In this document: piece by piece, positions 15,525 to 21,066 of the stretch | Numbering within the stretch: the stretch's first letter is position 1 | Layout: each line of letters starts with the position of its first letter | DNA from: an uncultured Ellagibacter sp. | GTDB lineage: Bacteria > Actinomycetota > Coriobacteriia > Coriobacteriales > Eggerthellaceae | Direction: 5' to 3' | Length of the DNA stretch: 26,771 nucleotides | Assembly (NCBI GenBank): GCA_934661105.1 | Contig: CAKUIV010000011.1 | Coordinates: forward strand, 1 to 26,771 | Position numbers and translations under genes: made by a program | The notes under the pieces: model-generated | Told to the model about the DNA's origin: nothing | The model's database searches: none | Seen by the model: the letters and a program-made list of their open reading frames with translations, nothing else

Positions 15525-16583
15525 TTACAGGTTGAAGATGCGAGCCGCGTTGCCGCCCTTCATGAGCGCCTTCTCCTCGTCGGTGACGTCGAGCGCGTCG
15601 ATGGACTCGACGGAGCGAGCCATCCACTCGTAGAACACCGGGAACGACGAGCCCATGAGCAGATGGTCGGCGCCGCACACCTTAACGGCGCATTCGAGCT
15701 GGTCTTTGCCCCAAGACATCGGATGGGTCATGTCGAAGTAGATGTTGTTCTCGAGGTAGCGGGTGTAGGCCTCGTGGTCGACGTTGGTGGCCAGGCGGTT
15801 CATGGCCTCCTTCTTCTTGGTCGACTTGTGCGGGGCGAGGATTTCCTGCAGACCGAACCAGTTGCCGCCGAACATGGTGTGGACGAACTTGAGGTTCGGG
15901 AACTCGTCGAACATGCCGGAGTAGATCTCGCGGCCAACGGCTGCTGCCTGAGCATGGATGCGGCCGAGCTCGCGGCGAAGGATCGTGTAGTCGTCGAAGT
16001 TGCCGAAGGCGTTCTGGCCGGGGGTGTGGTGCACCACAGCCGGGATTTTCATGTCGTTCAAGACCTTCATGTAGGGCTTGAACAGCTCGTCGTCGAGGAA
16101 GCGGTCGCCGTAGCAGCAGGCGAACTGCACGCCGACCATGCCGAGGTCCTCGATGCAGTGCTTGAGCTCGTCGACGTCCTCCTTGCGGCCGAACGGCGGC
16201 AGAACCGCGTTCGCGACGAGGCGGCCTTCGGAACGCTTGCACATCTCGGCAGCCTGCTCGTTGACGATCTTGCACATGTCGAGCGGCAGCCATTCCTGCC
16301 ACACCGGCATGCGCAGCATCGCGATGTCGACGCCGGCTTCGTCCATTGCGCGGATCTTCGTTTCGAGCGTGTAGTCGCCGTCGACGTAGTTCAGGATCTG
16401 CTTGCCTTCGGGGTATTCAAGGATGACCTGGTCCTTCGTGCCGTCCGGGGTCTTGCCCAGGTACGCTTTCATGCCGAAGGTGATCGGCGCGGAGTACAAG
16501 AATCCGTGGAGCACCTCCTCGTTGCTGAACAGGTTCGTCGGCAAGAAGTGCATGTTGTCGTCGATAACCCTGGTCTCTGCCAT
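15525..16583 (-). CDS. Amidohydrolase-2 family protein (decarboxylase-like), altered metal site
   Basis: This 352-residue TIM-barrel protein belongs to the amidohydrolase-related family 2 (ACMSD, gamma-resorcylate and similar aromatic decarboxylases, some hydratases). The start is fixed by AAGGAGGAACAACT. Family landmarks include the N-terminal IDxHxH position, here IDDNMH (N10, H12), VVHHTPG (H185, H186), FVHTMFGG (H235) and the C-terminal GSDxPF position, here GSSFPV (S313). So the first histidine of HxH is Asn and the usual metal-binding Asp is Ser. It may bind metal differently or not hydrolyse or decarboxylate in the usual way. Its place between the 65-aa gene and the carrier gene suggests it acts on the same substrate as the molybdoenzyme. 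Confidence 0.88.
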   Translation of the reverse strand: MAETRVIDDNMHFLPTNLFSNEEVLHGFLYSAPITFGMKAYLGKTPDGTKDQVILEYPEGKQILNYVDGDYTLETKIRAMDEAGVDIAMLRMPVWQEWLPLDMCKIVNEQAAEMCKRSEGRLVANAVLPPFGRKEDVDELKHCIEDLGMVGVQFACCYGDRFLDDELFKPYMKVLNDMKIPAVVHHTPGQNAFGNFDDYTILRRELGRIHAQAAAVGREIYSGMFDEFPNLKFVHTMFGGNWFGLQEILAPHKSTKKKEAMNRLATNVDHEAYTRYLENNIYFDMTHPMSWGKDQLECAVKVCGADHLLMGSSFPVFYEWMARSVESIDALDVTDEEKALMKGGNAARIFNL

Positions 16584-16624
16584 AGTTGTTCCTCCTTGAG
16601 TGTTGGTGATGCGTCTATGATCAT

Positions 16625-16735
16625 CCCGTCTGAACACGACGGGGAGGCGCTTCGTGAAGCCGTCAGGCGAATGAAAGGAGCCTTGACGGGGTGGGGTGGC
16701 GCTGCGGGCTGTTGCCTTCGGGGGCCCGCAGCGCC
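16625..16735 (-). other. Intercistronic stem-loops upstream of amidohydrolase gene
   Basis: GGCGCTGCGGGC (16698-16709) pairs perfectly with GCCCGCAGCGCC (16724-16735), a 12-bp GC stem with a 14-base loop starting 16 bases after the 65-aa gene. A second hairpin, CCCGTC (16625-16630) / GACGGG (16638-16643), follows. No U-tract is present on either strand, so RNA processing or stability control within operon 2 is likelier than termination. Confidence 0.55.
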
Positions 16736-16750
16736 TTGAAAAGGTAGTGC

Positions 16751-16948
16751 TTACTGGTAGATCTGATTGACCTCGTGCTTCGCCATCTTCTTCATGTTGG
16801 CGCTGCAACGAACTCGCCAATCGATGCGACCCTGCTCGCGCTGATATTCGGTGACTTCGTGAGAGAACTCACGCGGGGCGCGCACGTCGATGTTCATGAC
16901 ATGTGCGGCGCACTGTCCCCCGAAATCGTCGGCAAATTGCTGAGCCAT
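16751..16948 (-). CDS. Small 65-residue protein of molybdoenzyme operon 2
   Basis: This very small protein of unknown function starts at ATG 16948, which has a strong AGGAGGAGG ribosome-binding site. It begins MAQQFADDFGGQCAAHVMNI, is mainly polar and charged, lacks a signal peptide or membrane segment, and has two cysteines (C13 and a second in VRCSANM). The spacing does not match a zinc ribbon or a [4Fe-4S] ferredoxin. Its place between the ferredoxin and amidohydrolase genes, in the same direction and each with a good ribosome-binding site, suggests an accessory subunit, a small chaperone for the molybdoenzyme, or a protein that docks the shuttle. Operon 1 has no counterpart. Confidence 0.75.
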   Translation of the reverse strand: MAQQFADDFGGQCAAHVMNIDVRAPREFSHEVTEYQREQGRIDWRVRCSANMKKMAKHEVNQIYQ

Positions 16949-16976
16949 GTCCTCCTCCTTCCCCCTGTTGTTCTTC

Positions 16977-17029
16977 CACCTGCTTACGTATGATCCGAAG
17001 GCGTGTATGCCGCCTTCTTCGGGCAGGTG
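16977..17029 (-). other. Nested stem-loop between ferredoxin and 65-aa genes
   Basis: Outer arms CACCTGC (16977-16983) and GCAGGTG (17023-17029) enclose an inner hairpin, CGAAGGCG (16996-17003) / CGCCTTC (17011-17017). It fills most of the 95-base gap after the ferredoxin stop. As with the other operon spacers, no U-tract follows. Confidence 0.45.
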
Positions 17030-17043
17030 AAGCCTTGTATGAT

Positions 17044-17388
17044 CTACGCCTCGTTGATGGCGACGATCATCTGCTTGGGCGACGTGACCTTCGCGGCCAG
17101 TTCCTCGATCGGGCCCCAGTCAAGGCATTGCGCCTGGCAGTGCTGCACGCACGTGGGCTTCTTGCCCTTGCCGCAGCGCTCTTCGCACAGATCGCACCAT
17201 TGCGTGAACTGGGGGATGAAATCGTATTGATAGACCTTGTTCGCCTCGTCGATGTGCAGCGGGCCGAGCTTGGTGATCTTGATGCCGAATTCCTTCTCGC
17301 TGTAGCCATGCTCCTGCTGGCAGGCGAGGATGCACGCCTCGCAGCCGGTGCAGTAATCCACGTCGACGAGGATTCCCTGAATTGCCAT
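17044..17388 (-). CDS. Small 2x[4Fe-4S] ferredoxin, electron shuttle of operon 2
   Basis: This is a 114-residue minimal DmsB-like protein with two cluster motifs: CTGCEACILAC near the N-terminus and CDLCEERC followed by TCVQHCQAQC. An extra cysteine (EERC) in the second set may or may not be a ligand. There is no export signal or membrane anchor, which fits a cytoplasmic partner for the adjacent molybdoenzyme. The start at 17388 follows AGGAGATTAAC, 25 bases after the enzyme's stop. It is clearly related to the operon 1 ferredoxin: both begin with a GILVD.DYCTGC or YQYCTGC type motif, have the YDFIP segment and end the second motif with WGP or FGP. Confidence 0.92.
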   Translation of the reverse strand: MAIQGILVDVDYCTGCEACILACQQEHGYSEKEFGIKITKLGPLHIDEANKVYQYDFIPQFTQWCDLCEERCGKGKKPTCVQHCQAQCLDWGPIEELAAKVTSPKQMIVAINEA

Positions 17389-17413
17389 TGTTAATCTCCT
17401 CTCGCGTGGCCGG

Positions 17414-19819
17414 TTAGTCTTCGGCCTTGTAGATCTTGCACATCATGGCCTTGTAGTTCGAGCCGAAGCCCGACACGCCGGCGTCGAAGGGAACGAGGTT
17501 GTTGATCTGCGACTCGAAAACGCCGAACAGGCCCTTCTTCTCGTCCTCGGTGTTCTCCTCGGCCTCGTCTTTGCGCTCGGGGAACCACCAACCGTGCTCG
17601 CACTGCATGACGCGCGGATCGTAGCCGTCGTCGTAGGTGGCCTTGTACTTGCACTTGCCGTGCTTGTTCTCAAGCCACATCCAGTCGCCTTCCTCGATGC
17701 CATGCTTCTTCGCCGTCTCCGGGTGGATGTGGCACAGCGGATCGGGATGGAGCGCGCGCAGCTTCTCGATCTGGCGCTGCTCGGAGTGGAAGAAGTGCGG
17801 CACGCGCATGCCGGAAGTCACGATGTAGGGGTATTCCTCGACGTCTTCCGGTGCGGAGTACGGGCTCTCGACGGGTTCCACGTAGCTCGGCAGCGGGTCG
17901 AGACCCGACCACGAGGTGTGATGGAACACCATGGAGTAGATTTCCGCACGGCCGGTCTCGGTGCGGAAGCCGACCTGCCCGTCGGGGCGAAGGTCGCCCG
18001 TCTCGTACTTGCGGTACTTGAACTCGGGGTACTTCCAGGTGGACTCGCGAAGCTCTTCCCAGGTGAACCCGCCGTCTTCGAGGGCGTAGTCCCACATTTC
18101 CTGCACGTTGTCCCAAGGCCATGCGATGTCGTCGTTCTCGGGCTTGATCGCGTGGGTGAGGCGCTTGCCGAGCTCGAGGAAGATGGTGTTGTCGGGCTTG
18201 GAGTCGCCCACAGGCTCGATCGCCTTGTTGATGCAGCTGATGCGGTAGGCGTTCAAGCCGCCGAAGCCGTCGCGTTCCTCGTAGGTCGCCGCGGGAAGCA
18301 CCACGTCGGCGAGAGCCATCATGGTCGGCGTCATGAACAGGTCCTCGACCACGATGAAGTCGATCTGCTTGTACCATTCGAGCTGCTGCTCGGCCTGGGC
18401 GCCCATGGTGGCGAGGAAGTTGTTGGTCACGATGTAGGCCGCGTGGATGGGGATCTCGCCGCGCTGCCATGCTTCGATGGTGGCGTTGGAGGAGAGGTTC
18501 TTGAAGCCTACGGCGAACATGGGGTAGCGCTCGATGCCGATGCGCTTGGCCTGCTCCTCGGGGGTCATGAGCTCGTCCCAACCCCAGGTGCCGACCCAGT
18601 TCGGCTGCTCGATGCCCCAGCAGGCGTCGGCCATGACGTTGCCGCCCGGGATGTCGAGGTTGCCGGTGATGCACCACATCGCCGTGATGGCGTGCGCTGC
18701 CTGCTGGCCGCCGGTCTGCTGGTCCAAGGCCACGCCCCACTGAATGGCCGCGGGGTGGCTCGTCGCGTAGGTGCGGGCCACGCGCACGACGTCTTCCTTG
18801 TCGACCCAGGCGCGCTCGCACAGCTCGTCGAGGTCCATCTCGGCCACGCGCTCGCAGACGGCTTCAAGGCCGTAGACCCACTTGTCGCAGAAGTCCTGAT
18901 CGTAGAGCTTCTCATCGCAGATGACCTTGAGCATGGCCATGGCGAGCGCTCCGTCGCCGCCGGGACGAACGCGCAGCCAGTCCTTGCCGGCGCGTGCCGC
19001 GAGCCAGGTGAGCTGCGGGTCGACGACGGCGACCTTCATGCCTCGCTTCATGAGGTCCAAGATCCAGTGGCCGTAGAAGCCGTCGGCGTTGGAGTAGAAC
19101 GGCTGATGGCCCCACACGATGCAGTACTCGGGCACCGTGTAGCGCGGGTCGTCGTAGCGCTTGGGCAGGAACTGCGAGCAGTCCATGACGCACGAGCCGC
19201 CGAGCATGCAGGCCATGGAGGCGATGCGGGGCAGGTAGCAGGAGTTGCCGGCGAAGTAGGGCACGCCCTCGTTCGGGGAGCCCATGCAGGCGTTCAGGCG
19301 CGTGACCTGGTGGATGTCGCGGCCCGTGCCCTGGCACATGGCGATCTTGTCGGCGCCGTAGGTATCGGCGACCTTCTTGAACTCCTCGACGATGATGTCG
19401 TATGCCTCGTCCCAGGAGATCTCGACGAACTTGTCTTTGCCGCGATCTTCCTTGGCGCGCTTCATCGGGTGGAGCAGACGATCCTTATGGTAGACGTAGT
19501 CGGGGATGCAAAGGCAACGGCTGCAAAGACGCCCCTGGTTGTAGGGGTCCTCCGGGTCGCCTTCGACCTTCACGAGCTTGCCGTCCTTCACGTAGGACAA
19601 AATGCCGCAGACGTTGTGGCATCCCGGTGCGGAACGCGCCGTGCCGCGGATGACGGTCATGCCGTCCTCTTCCCATTTCCAGGGCACCTTGGGCGTTTCG
19701 GCCGCAGGCGCTGCCGGCACGGTGTCGGTCTTCTTGGGAAGACGCGAACCGCGGCGGTACTTCTTTCCGTTGGTCTCTCCCCAGTGCTCGGCAACCGTGG
19801 ACTCAACAGAATCAGCCAT
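17414..19819 (-). CDS. Cytoplasmic molybdopterin oxidoreductase, operon 2
   Basis: This 801-residue DMSO reductase superfamily catalytic subunit is a paralogue of the operon 1 enzyme. The start at 19819 is fixed by GAAGGAGGAAACCCA before MADSVEST. Iron-sulphur cysteines are C67 and C71 (GCHNVCG) and C99 and C102 (LCSRC). C194 in GNSCYLPR is the likely Mo/W ligand. Cofactor-binding signatures are VWGHQPFYSNADGFYGHW, RPGGDGALAMAMLKV and TGNLDIPGG; C-terminal signatures are HSEQRQIEKLRAL and HGWWFPER. KYRRGSRLPKK near the N-terminus has a twin arginine but no following hydrophobic stretch, so it is not a Tat signal. Its operon partner amidohydrolase suggests a different substrate from operon 1. 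Reaction unknown. Confidence 0.93.
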   Translation of the reverse strand: MADSVESTVAEHWGETNGKKYRRGSRLPKKTDTVPAAPAAETPKVPWKWEEDGMTVIRGTARSAPGCHNVCGILSYVKDGKLVKVEGDPEDPYNQGRLCSRCLCIPDYVYHKDRLLHPMKRAKEDRGKDKFVEISWDEAYDIIVEEFKKVADTYGADKIAMCQGTGRDIHQVTRLNACMGSPNEGVPYFAGNSCYLPRIASMACMLGGSCVMDCSQFLPKRYDDPRYTVPEYCIVWGHQPFYSNADGFYGHWILDLMKRGMKVAVVDPQLTWLAARAGKDWLRVRPGGDGALAMAMLKVICDEKLYDQDFCDKWVYGLEAVCERVAEMDLDELCERAWVDKEDVVRVARTYATSHPAAIQWGVALDQQTGGQQAAHAITAMWCITGNLDIPGGNVMADACWGIEQPNWVGTWGWDELMTPEEQAKRIGIERYPMFAVGFKNLSSNATIEAWQRGEIPIHAAYIVTNNFLATMGAQAEQQLEWYKQIDFIVVEDLFMTPTMMALADVVLPAATYEERDGFGGLNAYRISCINKAIEPVGDSKPDNTIFLELGKRLTHAIKPENDDIAWPWDNVQEMWDYALEDGGFTWEELRESTWKYPEFKYRKYETGDLRPDGQVGFRTETGRAEIYSMVFHHTSWSGLDPLPSYVEPVESPYSAPEDVEEYPYIVTSGMRVPHFFHSEQRQIEKLRALHPDPLCHIHPETAKKHGIEEGDWMWLENKHGKCKYKATYDDGYDPRVMQCEHGWWFPERKDEAEENTEDEKKGLFGVFESQINNLVPFDAGVSGFGSNYKAMMCKIYKAED

Positions 19820-20048
19820 TGGGTTTCCTCCTTCGTTTTCGGAATACGTGATCGGATCTCGTCTTTCTATGCTGCCGCTCTCCGTGGCGGTCTGTCGCTC
19901 GTCGCTCACTCGTCTTGGTGCGTTCGCGATCGGCGCGATTCCGATGGGTGGAACATTACGGCGCGGAAAAGGCGGCTTACCCCCGACATAAGATGAGTTG
20001 ATTCATTTCATCCGAACCGAACCAGGGCAAAAGAGCATTCAGCCTTTC

Positions 20049-20068
20049 GGTATGAGGTTTTGAGCTGG
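20049..20068 (-). promoter_or_regulatory. Shared upstream element, molybdoenzyme operon 2
   Basis: GGTATGAGGTTTTGAGCTGG matches 18 of 20 bases of the element at 11757-11776. Only the two central bases differ. Its 3' edge is 230 bases before the start of the operon 2 enzyme, with the same orientation as in operon 1. Confidence 0.6.
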
Positions 20069-20272
20069 GAAAATGATGCTATTCAACGATTTCGAAGGGT
20101 ACGGCCGGAAAGTCTTTTTTTCATGCGTTCTGAAAACGCCGCTGTATGCCTTGTCTTTGATCCGGCTGGATGAATCCAAGCAATCCTTCCGCCTTGGATT
20201 CCGAAACGCAGCGTAAAGGCATGGCGGGATGGCGCAATAGCGGTGGCGGAGAGCGGAAGACGGAGTCGTTCT

Positions 20273-20447
20273 CCGAAAGTTCTTTGCTGTGGACAAAAAG
20301 GGACGTTTTGCGAGTTTCGAGAGAGTGGGGAATGCGAGTCTCCTCGCGATGCTCGGCATTTGCCCAGTTCGCTGTTTTTTGAAAGGAAGTAAGTGGATAG
20401 AACTTATCGCATATCGATGGATTTTGTCCACGGCAGGCCCATTTTCG
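20273..20447. repeat. Inverted-pair intergenic repeat, copy B
   Basis: The left box (plus strand, 20276-20315) reads AAA, twelve bases ending TGCTGT, GGACAAAAA, nine bases, TGCGAGT. The right box (minus strand, 20444 down to 20406) reads AAATGGGCC, six bases, GGACAAAAT, nine bases, TGCGAT. A CCGA or CGAA flank precedes both. The boxes face inward around a 90-base interior, as in copy A (6377-6571), but the interiors are unrelated. Conserved ends with variable middles suggest a mobile or protein-binding element of unknown type. Confidence 0.65.
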
Positions 20448-20681
20448 GTAAGAAACCCTAGAGGGTCGTGTCGCTCCGTCTTCTCGCTTGGGGTCGGATG
20501 GGATTGAAGGGCGTTTGGACCAGAGACTTGAAATGGCGTGAAGCGATGGAAGTGCGTGAAGGCTGGAGTGGTGAAAAGAACGAGAGGGTCGACTTGACGA
20601 GAGGGCCGGAGAGGCAAAAGCGCTAGTCCGTCGAAGGGAGCGGGAATCCTGAAGACGCGCTAAAAAAGTTGAAATAGGGGC

Positions 20682-20709
20682 TTGCGCTCAGTTGAGAGAT
20701 GCGTATAAT
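20682..20709 (+). promoter_or_regulatory. Promoter of the tRNA genes
   Basis: TTGCGC (20682-20687), a 16-base spacer and a consensus TATAAT (20704-20709) form a strong sigma-70-type promoter. The leader that follows can fold into CTTGCG.GTTC / GAACGCAAG (20715-20739) before the mature tRNA begins at 20752. Confidence 0.8.
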
Positions 20710-20751
20710 ACTATCTTGCGCGTTCGGAAAGAACGCAAGCGATTGGCAGAT

Positions 20752-20826
20752 TCCTCGGTAGCTCAACGGCAGAGCATCCGGCTGTTAACCGGAGGGTTGT
20801 AGGTTCGAATCCTACCCGGGGAGCCA
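20752..20826 (+). tRNA. tRNA-Asn (anticodon GTT)
   Basis: A complete 75-base cloverleaf. Acceptor TCCTCGG pairs with CCGGGGA (one T-G pair). The D-arm is GCTC..GAGC, the anticodon stem TCCGG/CCGGA encloses CTGTTAA with anticodon GTT, the T-arm is GTAGG-TTCGAAT-CCTAC, the discriminator is G, and CCA is encoded. Confidence 0.96.
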
Positions 20827-20839
20827 TTTTGAAACTCAA

Positions 20840-20866
20840 AATACCCGCTTCGAGCGGGTATTTTTA
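20840..20866 (+). terminator. Hairpin terminator between the two tRNA genes
   Basis: ATACCCGCT and AGCGGGTAT form a stem around TCG, followed by a T-run. It lies 14 bases after tRNA-Asn and only 10 bases before the next tRNA. Either the second tRNA has its own start (TATACA at 20865-20870 overlaps the T-run) or the hairpin is read through or processed. Confidence 0.75.
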
Positions 20867-20876
20867 TACATCCCAA

Positions 20877-20951
20877 GGGCCTGTAGCTCAACGGTGGAGC
20901 AGGGGACTCATAATCCTTTGGTTCTCGGTTCGAATCCGGGTGGGCCCACCA
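20877..20951 (+). tRNA. tRNA with CAU anticodon (elongator Met, possibly Ile2)
   Basis: A complete 75-base cloverleaf. Acceptor GGGCCTG pairs with TGGGCCC using two G-U pairs. The D-arm is GCTC..GAGC, the anticodon loop is CTCATAA (CAT), the T-arm is CTCGG-TTCGAAT-CCGGG, the discriminator is A, and CCA is encoded. The initiator is excluded because the first pair is a proper G-C. Elongator methionine and the lysidine-modified isoleucine tRNA share this anticodon; overall appearance favours Met, not decisively. Confidence 0.92.
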
Positions 20952-20958
20952 AAACACC

Positions 20959-20989
20959 AGGTCGGAGGCTTGCTGCCCCCGACCTTTTT
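20959..20989 (+). terminator. Terminator after the CAU tRNA
   Basis: AGGTCGG (20959-20965) pairs with CCGACCT (20979-20985), followed by TTTTT. It starts eight bases after the encoded CCA. Confidence 0.85.
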
Positions 20990-21066
20990 CGTTCCCTGAA
21001 CAGTATGGGCAAATCATGGGCAAGCCATTCGGCTGAAAGGGCCGGCCGGGCGCTTTCTCCTGCGAG

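Larger units (their letters stand above)
19820..20751. other. 930-base gene-free region upstream of operon 2
   Basis: No gene is supported here. From left to right it holds the ribosome-binding site and long leader of operon 2 (19820-20048), the shared regulatory element (20049-20068), the inverted-pair repeat copy B (20273-20447) and the tRNA promoter and leader (20682-20751). Open frames in the AT-richer part around 20100-20600 overlap the repeat, lack ribosome-binding sites and resemble nothing. Confidence 0.6.

Noticed and set aside
17594..19996. Plus-strand 800-codon frame opposite the operon 2 molybdoenzyme
   Set aside because: Antisense shadow caused by high GC codon bias; repetitive Val/Asp/Gly/His composition and no family. 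The minus-strand protein has complete conserved motifs.
20039..20617. Minus-strand 192-codon frame in the gene-free region
   Set aside because: No ribosome-binding site, odd composition (rich in Pro, Arg, Ser, Phe), no recognisable domain, and it overlaps the dispersed repeat and the shared regulatory element.
20763..21023. Minus-strand frame containing AHPDSNREP and similar residues
   Set aside because: It is the antisense of the two tRNA genes; this peptide is a well-known spurious product of tRNA complements.
21004..21025. ATGGGCAA direct repeat after the tRNA as an integration site
   Set aside because: Two 8-base repeats eleven bases apart, but no integrase, no second tRNA 3'-end copy and no foreign-looking genes nearby.
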